Shown: positions 43,326 through 54,918 of the stretch, in pieces
Numbering within the stretch: position 1 is the stretch's first letter
Layout of the letters: every line of letters begins with the position of its first letter
From: Zopfochytrium polystomum
Taxonomy: Eukaryota > Chytridiomycota > Chytridiomycetes > Chytridiales > Chytridiaceae
DNA length: 64,000 nucleotides
Direction of reading: 5' to 3'
NCBI GenBank assembly: GCA_025765615.1
Contig: JAIVFJ010000210.1
Span: 1-64,000, forward strand
The notes under the pieces: model-generated
What the model saw: the letters and a program-made list of their open reading frames with translations, nothing else
Databases searched by the model: none
What the model was told of the DNA's origin: nothing
Position numbers and translations under genes: made by a program

Positions 43326-45240
43326 TAGCGCAACAGAGTACTTCTGCTTCGATTGTTCTGGTTCAATCTGCAAGTGATGCCGGTAAGATCACATTCTAAT
43401 ACAGGACAGAAGCATTCCCACATGCAACATTATTGTGATTGCTGTATACGTACCAGGGGAATGAAACGTCCTGTGTGAGGAAAGTGGACACCTGGCCAGT
43501 TGGGGAAGGCAGCGGTGGCTCGCGCTCTGCAGGCTGCCAAGCAAGCAGCAGCTGCTGCTCCAAGCAGTGGAACGAAAATTTCTTCTGCTCACTCCATTCT
43601 GGTTGACAAGGAACCCCTTGGCGACAGAGGCAGCCACTCTACCATTGCCAGAGCCAGATAGCAGGCAAGACAGGGTGCCAGCAATAGCTGGCACATGAGA
43701 GAGCGCACAAATTCAACCGTTAATGAACAAACTGGCAGTGCCATCTCTTTCTGTTGATTCGTTACTCTCTAATTTCAATAGAGCTCTCAGGTCAGCATGA
43801 TCTCGCTGCAAACAGAACACACGGACATTCATCACGTTGAGTGGTTCCAAAGGGGCAAATCGAGATCTGGAAAGTTATTCTCTGTCTGGACGCTGTTCGA
43901 CCGGCCGCTGGTGCCCAGCCGGATTGCTACACAAGAGTCTGCAATGTTACTGCAGGTGATCTCCGAGGACAGCGCGGTGGACAGAGGAGGCCGCTACTCC
44001 AACGCGTTGTTGTCGCTTCACACTCCACCACTGCTTGTGATGGCCGGCACACACTGACCGCTGCCCCCACGTGCTGCGACAGCACCATTTGCATAAATGC
44101 AGCTGCAGCGCAGGTCGACGTAATTCTTCATCATCCTCATCCAACGGCAGAGGCGGTCGCCAGCGGGCAACCACTGGCAGCATCGTTGATTTGGGTGGTA
44201 CGGCCGCAGCCAGCAGCCCAGTGTGGGCGGCGCTGCAGGGGTCGGTCGGAGTCGGCAGCCCAGTATCAGCAGTTGGCGTGGCATCTTTGTCGCCCTATTT
44301 TGTTCGTGATGGACAAGACGGGCGCAGGCGGCGGTGGTGGAAGCCGGAGTACGAGCGTGATGGGTGGCCGAGCCACGTCAGGCGCGGCTGCGGCTGTGGC
44401 AACAGAGTTCGCGCCTGCCGAAGTGAGCATGCAGTAGGAGCCGCAACAGCCGATAGTAGTGGCCATTACATTCAGTGAACTATCCTTTCCTCAGCTTGTC
44501 ATTCAACATTCTACAATACAGTGCCTATTGCTTCCCAGTTAGTTTGCTACTGGTTTTTTCCGACGACGAGTGTATCGCTATGGCCATTCCCTTCCATCGC
44601 TGCGGTAAACCTATTCTTCGAACAATAAATTAGCATCAGCGTCCCCTCCACCAGTCAAGATAGTCCAAATCCTCCTTTGCCCACATCTTGCCCGGAATGC
44701 GGAGTCACCGCCGCTAAGCCTGCTAGCGTGCACAGGTGCGGTCCTGGAACCCCACAGCACACTCCGCTCTTGCGCCCACCCCCACCCCTATCACCGCTGT
44801 CAGTGCGCACCGCTTCACTAATGCACAGCAACAATGATCAAATCAAGCTGGTGCCACTTGAGCTCAGCATGTCAGCAGGGACATCACAGCTGTCGATACC
44901 AACGCAGTCCTGCACACATTCGACCAAATCAACATGCGGATCGTTCATCAGCCACCATTGTGCGCAGAGACTGTCATGGACTAGCATGTTTTTCATTGGA
45001 GCAGTCGCACACCTGGGGTTGGGTCCCTTGCACCCCGTCATCCGAGGGTCCTCCCCTCATAGGTGTCAGGACCTGAAAATTTCGGGTTTGGGACTTGAGG
45101 TTGGGTCACATGCAGTAGGTGGCACCCCAAAAGTGCATTTTCCTGATACAACTTGAAAAAAACCACCAGCGCCCCGCACTCCAAAATTGCATTTTCCACC
45201 ATCGAGCCCCGCCGTCGCCATCAGGGTCACCCTGAGCTAC
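43326..45240. other. Unassigned region with coding-like ORFs
   Basis: A plus-strand frame 43797-44057 (86 aa) contains IHHVEWFQRGKSRSGKLFSV and LFDRPLVPSRIATQESAMLL and looks protein-like. Another, about 44677-45156, starts with a CxxC piece (CPECGVTAAKPASVHRC). Neither is recognised. They could be remains of a DNA transposon. Confidence 0.3.
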
Positions 45241-45242
45241 CC

Positions 45243-45243
<1 letters not shown>

Positions 45244-45306
<63 letters not shown>
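45244..45306. repeat. (GA)n microsatellite
   Basis: About 31 GA units followed by degenerate GA/GT. Confidence 0.97.
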
Positions 45307-45309
<3 letters not shown>

Positions 45310-45742
45310 CGAGAGTGAGAGAGAGTGAGAGAGAGACAGACAGACAGGTTCGCGCCAGCATACCTTTCGTCTGTCTTGGCCGCTGTCTGATGGCTCACAC
45401 CCCAAAAATGCATTTTCTCCAATATCTGTCTCAAAACTGCATTTTCCTTTGAAGGTCTGTCTGACGCTCTGTCTACCACCCTCAATTTTCTTCGATTGTC
45501 TGTCTCCTGCCTCTGTCTTCTGCCCTCACCCCAAAAGTTCACCACGATCATGTCACCTCGTCTTTGTCCTTTAATAAGAGACAGAAACAGCAAATGCCCC
45601 AACCCATTAATTGTTGGAGAGGCAAAAAACCCCCCCCGTGGCCCACAGTGGAATCCATCAGATCGTAAAGAGCATTCAATAGACGACTCGCATTTGCAAC
45701 CTCGTACATCGTCGCCTAAGAGCATCGCAGAAAGCGCGCGCA

Positions 45743-45759
45743 GACACACACACACACAC

Positions 45760-45794
<35 letters not shown>
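45743..45794. repeat. (CA)n microsatellite
   Basis: About 25 CA units with one CG interruption. Confidence 0.97.
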
Positions 45795-45795
<1 letters not shown>

Positions 45796-46011
45796 CGCGC
45801 GATCCAACGAGATGTCAACCGATCTACTATAGATCCCTCTTTGGCTGGCAACCAGTGCAAACATCAATGACACTCCGTCCAATGCGAGGACGGCGAAAAT
45901 GAAGACGGAATCCCGATATCTGTTTTGTGTCGATGAGCCCAGCGATCACAGTCACCAAAGGTGCTCGTTTGGGTCGTTCCAGAAGATCGGAGTTTGAATA
46001 TCCCTCACGCC

Positions 46012-46620
46012 TCACTTCACAGACAATCCTCCATCCGACAATTCAAAATTGAGTGGACAGCAGAGGGAAATGCTGGCATTTACGGAAGAATGGAGGAAGG
46101 TTGGGAAACTTTCCTCTTTGAGCATTTTTTGCGATTCCTAGAAATTTCCAACAACAATGACGTACACTACTCAATTAGTCGTACTCACAGTGGGAGCGAC
46201 TTCGGTTAAGAACCCGCCGATCTCCACCAGCTCACCAGCCCATTTTAGTATCAAAGTGTTCCCGATCCTCCAGCTCCTGCAGATTCCCATCCTCACCTGC
46301 AACGCCGCGCTCAATACTCCGTCTTCATTTGCCTCCTGCACGATCCTTTGAGCGAGCTCTTCAGTAATGCCAAACGGCGCTGCTTCAGGTCGGGCACCAG
46401 TCCTTCGTTCAAACGACGCATGGTGGATCCACGGTGCCGCTTCGAGGGCGGCGAAGTGTCCGGAGGTAAGAGTGAAGCTTCTACAATCAACTCGGCCATT
46501 GGTCGGGCCTCTGGCGGTGTCCACTTCGCCGACAGCTCGCCTTTTTGCTCTTGGCCAGTGCAAAGTCCTCAAACATCCAATTGAATCGAGAGATCTAGCC
46601 TTGGCGCGCTCTGAATCTAA
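46012..46620 (-). CDS. Hypothetical spliced gene, 5' end not defined
   Basis: The last exon, 46137-46012 (41 codons and stop), joins in phase 0 to an exon ending at 46189 (donor ACT|GTGAGT, 51-bp intron). The upstream exon encodes ITEELAQRIVQEANEDGVLS, WRIGNTLILKWAGELVEIGG and FLTEVAPT; the last encodes ESQKMLKEESFPTFLHSS. A second donor-like CAG|GTGAGG near 46300 could mark another intron. No family recognised. The frame is open to about 46677 without an ATG at the top. Confidence 0.45.
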
Positions 46621-46908
46621 GAGAGCGAAGATGGGTGGTTGGGGGGAAGTGGATTGGAGTAAGGATGGTGTGTTCAAGAATCGCCAGGCGAGTACTATTG
46701 CAATGTTTCAATTTCTTAGTACCAGATTTCCAAAGTCGCCGAAGCCTCAGAAGCAAAATTGGGTTCGCCACGAGAAACAGCGCAGAAATGTCTTTGAATG
46801 TTCCCAACAGCCGTCAACAGAGCGGCAAGCCCGGATCCAGTGCCTTTTGTCCCTGAACCACGGGAGTCCTAGGCCCACGAGCCGGCCCCAGCCCTTCGAC
46901 GGAAGGAT

Positions 46909-47154
46909 ATGGCTAGGAACTGGCCGCACGCGACGCGCAAGACGCAGCCGCTGCTGTCGAACATCTTCAGGTTCAAAGCGGCGCCTTGCGGGTTGCGGAA
47001 ACACGGGGATACCTCGCACGAAATTGACTCGTTTTCGCTTGGGCAAATTGAGGCGTGCGTGTACGCGTGCCGGTGTGGTGGCGATGAAGCGGACCAAGAA
47101 GGAGAACGGATGAGAAACGACTGTCTTCCCCTTACGGCAATAAAGCTTTTCTGA
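46909..47154 (+). CDS. Short hypothetical ORF
   Basis: 81-codon frame with an ATG, containing RKTQPLLSNIFRFKAAPCGL and HEIDSFSLGQIEACVYACR. It reads like protein, but the other frames are also open and no splice partners were found. Uncertain. Confidence 0.25.
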   Translation: MARNWPHATRKTQPLLSNIFRFKAAPCGLRKHGDTSHEIDSFSLGQIEACVYACRCGGDEADQEGERMRNDCLPLTAIKLF

Positions 47155-47555
47155 GAGAGGGAGAGAGTGTGTATGTGTGTGTTGAAGGGAGGGAGGGAGA
47201 AATCCGAGCTGTCTTCGTCTGGAATGACGCCCGCGCCATTCATGCGGGCTTCGCCTAAGAAGAAGAAGACAGCCGCCTTTATTTCCCAGCACAAGGTGCC
47301 ACACGCAATCAGCATTGACGCGCCCCACGAATTTGAGAGTAGGACAAGGGGCAGGGACAGAGAGAGAAAGAGCAAATCAACGCGCGTGCTGCCCACGGCT
47401 TGCCCGCCTTGGCAACACCTCCAAGCATTGGGCGCACACTCCACAGGATTTATTCATATATGTTGTTTGCATTGTCAGCAACGATAAATCACATACCCAC
47501 TGCACCGCCGTGATCATGATCGGCCCCCACCGAGCTCGTCGTGCCTGTCGCCGCC

Positions 47556-48931
47556 ATGGCTGCAGGCGCGCTCTTTTGCGCGTCGGATGCCGCCGCCTCA
47601 TTATGGAGAGATGTCGTCGTCCGCAACCGATCACCCTATGAGGTGAAATGCTCCTTTTTCGCACCCATCCTCACTCCCATAGCTTCCGTTAGAGGTGCCC
47701 CTCAATGGACAGCCTTCTCAATCTAACCACATCCGAAAGATCTACCTAGTTGCCTCGACCCAATACGGCGGCATTCTCTACTTCGGAAGCTGCCTCATCT
47801 TTCTCCTTCTCGACCTCGTCTTTCCTACCGACAAACTGCATCCGCAACACTCATCCTCTTTATCCGAATTCGTCGCCGTGGTACCGCTGTCTCTCCTGAA
47901 CTTGACCATCGGCATCATCTCGCCAGTGTACTTGCTGTTCGCCGTCGGCGGGGCGCGGCCGCCGCCGGAGGAGCTACCCACGCCCGCGGTGTTCGTGCGA
48001 GACTTTGTCGCCTCTGCGGCGATATTTGAAGTAATGTTCTACTACGGCCACCGGCTTCTGCATCACGGGGCCTTGTACAAATGGGTGCATCGAGTGCACC
48101 ATTCGTACCGTCACTCTTTTGCGCTGGTCGGCGCGTACACGCATCCATTAGAGGTGGGGTTGATGTTTGTCGAGATTCAATTTTCTTCTGTTTGCTTTCG
48201 TTAGGAATTCACACTATTCCCTCTGCAGTTTTCGCTCTTCAACGTTGTACCCATGATGGCAGGACCAACACTCACGAGATGTCACGTCTTCACGCAATGG
48301 GTCTGGACGGCCATGGTGAGATGACCGAGATAACGCTTCACCCCCCCGCAGACATCTATCGACTGACTTTGGGGATTGTCCATTAATCACCTCTATCCCT
48401 TTTCCGATTTCCTCCTCAAAACAGTCACTCGTGGTTGTAGCCGTCAGCCACTCGGACTTCAACGTTCCGTTCATGCCCAAAGCCGACCGCCACGGTATGC
48501 ATCACCTGCGCTTCAACAAGAACTTTGGCGCCACCGGTTTCTTGGACTGGCTGCACGGCACTGCCGCGCTCGAGGACTCTGGTGGAGACGATGGCACCGC
48601 AGACGCAAAAAGGCGAGTGCGGCGCGCGGCGATTATAACATGGAAGATGAAAATGGGCTGGAGGGTCAGAAAAAATTGTTGCGAGACGTATTTACAAAAT
48701 AAAATATCCAGAAAAATTTCGTTGTCGTATTTGCGTTTGGCCTGGCGACGTGATCGTGCGGGGCTCGTCCGGTTTGTGCAATTCTCCCGGTCCCGTCCAG
48801 TTGGGATCGAGGCGCTCTTGAAAGAAAATTCGCCACACACACCGGAGGCAGCCAAAACTTTTTTTCCTTTCGCCCGACAATTTTTTGTGCATGCGCAGCC
48901 ACGCTGGGTGGCCGAAGTGCCTGCGGAGTGA
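47556..48931 (+). CDS. Fatty acid hydroxylase / sterol desaturase family membrane protein
   Basis: Four phase 0 exons: 47556-47642, 47713-48153, 48205-48315, 48425-48931; 381 aa. Membrane segments include YGGILYFGSCLIFLLLDLVF and SLLNLTIGIISPVYLLFAVG. The di-iron histidine boxes are GHRLLHH, then WVHRVHHSYRH, and RHGMHH near residue 235. The enzyme would hydroxylate or desaturate a lipid at the ER using O2. The conserved family end NFGATGFLDWLHGT is followed by a basic tail in this frame. A plausible shorter tail (NMEDENGLEGQKKLLRDVFT and stop at about 48702) lies one base away after the A-run near 48607, so the C-terminus may be affected by an indel. Confidence 0.82.
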
Positions 48932-49067
48932 ATGTCGCGGAGCTTCCGCCAGGGAGAAAGAGAGATCGTGGCTGCGCAAGCGTGCGAAAGACCGATGGTA
49001 CTGGAGGGACGTCACGCAGAATAGTATATAAACTAACCAACTCAAGTACCGTAAAAAGGAAAAAAAA

Positions 49068-50665
49068 ATGATCAAAGCAGCCGCTATCCTTGTTGCGAAC
49101 CTCCTCATCCATGCGCGGCTTGCCAAGGCTGTGAACTGGTCTCCTTTCGGAGGCTTCTACCTCGCCAACTGCCAATCGAATCCCATCTACAGCCTCGTGG
49201 GATTCACCCGCAATCAAGGCGATGACCAGCCTCTTGACGATGCCTATACCCACGGCGGCTCCTTCATCACCTGGGAAGGCAGCTCGCAAACCGTGAGCTT
49301 CGGCGATGGCTCAAATTTCGCTTGGAATATCGGCAGCGACGCTCAGAGCCAACCAAACGGAGCGACTGTCGGCAGCGCCGTGTTCTCCTATTCCCCCAGC
49401 CGGGAATACTCGCTGACTTGCATCAAAAACGACGGCCACCAGATCTCAGCGTCGCCAATCGAGAAGTCCTGCTCCCTCATCTACTCCTGCATCCCCAACA
49501 AGTTTACCCACATCTCATTGTCCAACGGCGTTTCCCTCGCCAAAGGCCAATACCTCGCCCTCAACCTCGTTAACCCCTCGGTGGACAGCGCCCTCAACTT
49601 TGCCTTCTTGCCCACTCCCAACAACTCCTTTGTCATCACCGACGGCGACGGACTCTGCGTCACCGTGACCGGGAACCGTATCGATAACCTTGCCCCTGTT
49701 GCTCTCTTTCCATGCAGTGGCACTAAGACTGCTTATAATCAGCAGTGGATCCCCGTCCCGACCTCTGGTGGTGGATTCTTCCTGAAAGGCGTGCAGAGCG
49801 GCAGATGTCTCAATGACAAGGGCGCGGCCGGTGCGGCCGGCGATTCCCTCATCTTGTGGGACTGCGACTTTGACACGCAACCCGCCTCAAACATATGGTT
49901 GAGTACCAAATTCTGCTGGGGTTTGCTGCTTTGGGTGTGACTTTTTGACGACATCCTATAATGAAAACACAAGGTACCTCGACCCAAACGCGTTTGTTTT
50001 TGGCACGACAAGCATCATCACACCGGTCGGCCGTAAGTGTTAAAAGTGTTTTCGGATAATAGGCATTTGATTCTGACTGTTTCTCACAGAGTGGACTATT
50101 GGTAATCATCTCTTGTAAACCCTTTCCATTTCCTTTTCCCTCTCTCCCTCAACCACTTCTACTTTTCTATCGAGACTTTGCAGCTGGTGTCGCTCAACCT
50201 CTCCCTGCTTCTTCCAGTGTCCTTGTCTGGCGTCTCAAAAGGCTCACAACTTACCCTTGACGGCTTCTTCGGCAATCCGGATTAGGAGTGGACCTTCATC
50301 TCCAAGAGCGGCGGCTTCGGCATCCTCCACAACGCTAGCGGCCTCTGTCTCGACGTCTACGGTGCCGGAACCGGCAACGGCAACGGTGTCGACCTCTGGG
50401 ACTGCAACTACACCGACAACCAGCTGTGGTACCTCTCCACCGCTGGCGCTGGCAACGTCGGCGGCTTCGCCATCATCAGCAAGGCCTCTGGCAGGTGCCT
50501 CAACGTGTATGGCGGTAACTATGTCGGCAGCGCACCAATTGCTATTTATGACTGCGTGGCGGGTGATCTAGCCAGCATTTGGTAAGCACGCTACATCCCC
50601 GTCCTTACTCGTTGTTCAGCCTGATCGTTGACGGCTTTTTCTCTAGGAACTTGCAAAGTAATTGA
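49068..50665 (+). pseudogene. Secreted ricin-B-type lectin, copy 1, with premature TAG
   Basis: Five exons in phase: 49068-49897, 49974-50032, 50090-50101 (12-nt microexon), 50218-50581, 50647-50665. The N-terminus is a signal peptide (AAAILVANLLIHARLAKA). A large N-terminal part carries QSGRCLNDKGAAGAAGDSL and the QxW-type YNQQWIPV. The second beta-trefoil part has SGLCLDVYGAGTGNGNGVDL and NQLWYL. In exon 4 the codon before EW is TAG (50283-50285), where copy 2 has CAG in TQQW. The stop removes most of the second domain. Such domains bind sugars; no enzymatic toxin chain is present. Confidence 0.8.
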
Positions 50666-50829
50666 GGTCCAGCAATTGTTTGGAGCTTACTCGCTCCTAT
50701 GTTTTTACTGGCCCCCTCGATGTTTTTTAAAAAGAACAGAGAAGCAAAATTAGAAGAAAGAGTCTGACTCCTTTTCCATCCTTACTGTCGTTTCACCTCT
50801 TATTGTGCTTCATCCCAGCGTAGTTCTGC

Positions 50830-52478
50830 ATGCATTTGGTGAAGGGAGTTTCCGTTTTGGCTGCTCCGAGAATACGAATTGCCGGGGCCACCTTCTTGTT
50901 CAACAAAATTCTCACGACCGCGATTGATTCTCCCGGCTCCGACCAGTTCGTATCCAAGGCTGCGAACTGGACTCCTTTCGGAGAATTCTACCTCGCCAAC
51001 TGTCATTCGAACCCCATCTACAGTCTCCTGGGATACACCAGCAACCGAGGAGATGACCAACCTCTTGTCTATGCCGGTGTCACGAACGGCTCCTTCATCA
51101 CGTGGGAGGGCGTCCTCGAACACGCAACATTTGGTGATGGCTCAACTCTCGGCTGGAACATCCGCAGCGACGCCCAGAGCCAGCCAAACGGAACGATCGT
51201 CGGGAACGCCGTGTTCCTCTACAATTCCTACAGCCGGCGGTACTCGCTCACTTGCTTCAAAACCGATGGCCACCAGTTCTCAGCGTCGCCATTCGAGAAG
51301 TCCTGCTTCCTCATCTACTCGTGCCTCCCCAACGGGCTCACCCACATTAACTTGTCCAACGGCGTCTCCCTCGCTAAAGGACAAGACCTTGCCCTTAACC
51401 TCGTTAACCCCACGGTGGATACCGCCCTCAACTTTGCCCTCTTGCCCACACATAATGCCAACAACTCCTTCGTAATTACCGGCGGCAACGGACTCTGCGT
51501 CGACGTGTACGGCGCCCGCACCGATAACGGTGCCCCTGTTGCACTATACCCATGCAGTCCTGGAGCCACTGCTCATAATCAGCAGTGGATCCCCGTCCCA
51601 TCCTATGGCGGCGGGTTCTTCCTGAAGGGCGTGCAGAGCGGCAGATGTCTCAATGACAAGGGAGCGGCCGGCGCGGCCGGCGATTCCCTCATCTTGTGGG
51701 ACTGCGACTTTGACACGCAACCCGCTTCAAACATTGGTAGATCAGTTTGTGCCAATGGCGCCTGACTTTTTGACGATATTCTCCATTTAAAAACACAAGG
51801 TACCAACGCGATCGTGTTTGGACGGACAAACATTATTACGCCGGCCAATCGTAAGTGCCATTGGTTTTTCGAGTTGAGATTCGAACTCTGACCATTTCTC
51901 AAAGAGTTGACTATTGGTAATCACCACCCTGAAATTATCATACCTACCCCTCCACAACCCACCCCCCAAACCACTTTTCAAGAAAGACTTGCAGTTGATG
52001 CCGCTGAACCTCTCCCTGCTTCTTCCAGCGGCCGATCGCGCCTCAAGAGGCTCACAACTCACCCTCGAGCCTTTCACCGGCGACTCGACGCAGCAGTGGG
52101 CCTTTATTTCCAATGGTGGCGGCTTCGGTATCCAAAATAATGCGACTGGCCTCTGCCTTGACGTTTATGGTGCCGGGACTGGCAACGGCAACGCTGTCGA
52201 CCTTTGGGACTGCAACTACACCGACAACCAGCTGTGGTATCTCACCCCTGCTGGCGCTGGCAACGTCGGCGGCTTCGCCATTGTCAGCAAAAACTCTGGC
52301 AGGTGCCTCAACGTGTACGGCGGTAGCTTTGTCGGCGGCGCATCCGTCGCTATTTATGACTGCGTGGAGGGGGAACTAGCCAGCATTTGGTAAGCGCGCT
52401 GTCTCCAGGTCGTTCCCGAAGCCATTTTGAACCTGATTGTTGACTACTTCTCTCTCTAGGAACCTGCAAAGTATCTGA
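50830..52478 (+). CDS. Secreted-type ricin-B-type lectin, copy 2
   Basis: Five exons in phase: 50830-51736, 51800-51850, 51905-51916 (12-nt microexon), 52029-52389, 52460-52478; 449 aa. Same organisation as copy 1, ending ASIWNLQSI. Carbohydrate-binding signatures: NGLCVDVYGARTDNGAPVAL with HNQQWIPV, QSGRCLNDKG, then TGLCLDVYGAGTGNGNAVDL and NSGRCLNVYGGSF. The N-terminus is less clearly a signal peptide than in copy 1 (an extra LTTAIDSPGSDQF segment), so the true start may differ. Likely an extracellular glycan-binding protein. The two copies lie 165 bp apart as a tandem duplication. Confidence 0.82.
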
Positions 52479-52873
52479 GGTGCAGCACTCGTTTGGAGTT
52501 TCCTTCTTTCTTTCGATGTATAAAAAAAACTGGGCGAAACTAAAAGAAAGAGTCTATTTTTTTGACTTGGCAAGCTCCATTACCCTTTTCATTCTGACTG
52601 TTCTTCTCATTCTGTTTCATACCCAGCGGACGTTCTTCATGCATTTCGATAAAGTGGTTTTCCTCTTTGATTTCGATTGAGAATACGATTTGCCGAGGGC
52701 CACCTTCCAGGTCGACAAATTCTCAGTCTATATTTATCGTTCCGCCTTTCTCCATTTGGAATCAGAAACAACCTTTCTAATCTAAGATTGATGGAGCATT
52801 TTCCCAACCTCCAAGCCTGAAGTGGAGTGGGTATAAGGTTCAACCAAGCTCAATCCACGAGATGACAAATATG

Positions 52874-54747
52874 TCAAACGACCCCTTCTCTTCCCGTGTC
52901 GGTGCGGAAAACGCCGTCTACTTCAGCGTAGGCAGGTAGCTCAGCGAGAGTCTGCACGCCAGGCGACGCAATCGTACTTGTGGGAACGGACAAAGGAAGA
53001 TTCGTTCCGAGACCGGAGGACGATCCTCTCGACCCAGCGACGTCGTCTCGCTTCTGTTCCGCCACGTCCTTGTTAGTTTGGGTCGGAGCCAGCTGGACGA
53101 TTGTGAACGCCCGAGGAGTGTGCGTCCGCTCGTTGCCGTGATACGTCTTCCGGGAGGAGTCGCGGGACGGTGGCGTGAGTGGCGGGCTGGGTTGAACTGG
53201 TGGAGACGGTGGAAGATTCATTTCGGGCGGACTGGGACTGAGTGTGGTCGCGTTGGATCCACCCGGCCCACCATTCTGATTGTCACCACCCGCAGCAGCG
53301 TCAGAGACATCAACCGCTGCGAGTTTCAAGCTGCGTGACGCGTCGCCGGTACGATTTCGCCTCACGAGTATGACTGCAATCACCACGAGGGCAATGACGA
53401 TGGCCGAACCGACAGATGCAACGGTTGCGACTACGGCTGTCGAGCTGAACGCTGAAGTTGTCTCAGTCGACGATGGATTTGCTGAGCCCGTTGGCCCAAC
53501 GGAGCCGGCGCCATTCCCGGAGCTGCCGCTGTTCGCAGGAGAGCCGGTGCCGATCAAGGAAACGGAGAGCGCTGACGTTGAGGACCCGCCACCCGCAATC
53601 GAAGTCGGTAGAGACGCTGTCGAGGATCCGGTGGTATCGGTGTTACCGCTTGTCGATGTTTTTGGCTCTGCGTTTAGGGAAGCTGAGATCGTGTCGCACT
53701 GAGCCCCTGCTGATGGAGAGGACCTGTAGTGGTTTGGACTCGTCAAACGAAGCTTCACTCGTCCCTTGGCTGGAATACTCACACAAAGTCAGCCACTTTC
53801 GAAGTCCAAGCTGGGATCGAGGTAGTATCGATGCTGATCAAAAACGTTCTAAATTAGTCCAAGTCTCGCTTCTTCAAAGACCACCTCCAACAGACCATGT
53901 TCCGTTGATCCAAAAAAGACTCAAGGAGGCAAGGTTTCCTAGTGATGAAGGAATGCTGCCGTAGAAGAGGTTTCCGTGAAGATAGCTGAAATCCAGCGAA
54001 CAGGAGTTGACGTTGGACTTCTGCTCACAAGTAGGTAAGGAAGCAGTTCTACTTGTCTTACATTGTTGTCAGCCCTGCGGGAGAGCCAATGGAGGGTGGA
54101 AGGGCGCCGCCGTATGAGCAAAAGCCGAGATCGCTGTGAGCAGAGGAATTCAATACCGTTCTGATTTCGTGAGTCGTAAACGCCATGTACGTACAGTATC
54201 GTCAACTTTGGAAGGGACGAGAAAACATCAGGGATCGTGCCGCTCATCGACGGATTGTTGGCGATACGACTGGATGTTTCAATCAGCGCGCAAGCTCAAC
54301 ATTGGTTCAGGGATTTGCGATACTCACAGTTCTGTTAAGCCGGTGAGCTTCGAAACGTCGGACGGAAAGAGGCCAGTGAACCTATTGTTGTTCAAGACTC
54401 TTCGAAAACAAAAAGAATTGAGCCTGGCCCTTTCATAGCGAGATCAAACGCGGATCGCATCGCACTCACAGCTTTGTCAGAGACGTCAGTCCAAACAGGC
54501 TGGATGGAAGAGAGCCGGACAGGTTCATGTACCACAGGCTCAACTCGGTGACCCGACCATTGCTGCAGGTGACATGGGCAAAGTCGTTCGCCTTGAAGGT
54601 GCAGCAGTCGCTGGGGCGGCGAAATTACGCGTTAATGTGGCGATCCTTCGGTTGAGGGGGCTTTAAGACGAGCAGGGAGGCTTACGAGCCGAAGTCCACT
54701 GATGGGAAAGCGGATTCGACGATCTGGCAATCGCTGGGGGCCGACAT
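52874..54747 (-). CDS. LRR single-pass membrane protein
   Basis: Phase-consistent model: 54747-54686, 54610-54470, 54399-54328, 54269-54195, 54074-54062, 54017-53921, 53769-52874; 451 aa. Plant-type LRRs: TELSLWYMNLSGSLPSSLFG, NNNRFTGLFPSDVSKLTGLT, NNPSMSGTIPDVFSSLPKLT and GNLFYGSIPSSLGNLASL. They follow a Cys-rich cap (SDCCTFKANDFAHVTC). A Ser/Thr/Gly-rich stalk leads to a transmembrane helix (VGSAIVIALVVIAVILV) with a basic stop, then a Pro-rich cytoplasmic tail of about 150 aa without a kinase. Likely a cell-surface adhesion or sensor protein. The N-terminus is uncertain: no signal peptide is seen from this ATG. An extra exon near 53800-53850 is possible. Confidence 0.65.
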
Positions 54748-54918
54748 CTGCAACGATCGCTCGATGGATCTATGTAGGAGAGCGTTGGACTGTCTCACCG
54801 TCCGTTCGGTAAATCCCAAATCCCACCAAAAGACAGCTGCCGCACTCGTACTCGGATCTCCGTCGGAACAGGTTGGAAAACGGCTTGTCAGAATTAGTGG
54901 CTTGCCCACTTGCAAGCG

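Noticed and set aside
47224..47487. Possible CRIB-like motif (ISIDAPHEFE)
   Set aside because: The conserved His residues of a CRIB motif are missing and the ORF has no other support.
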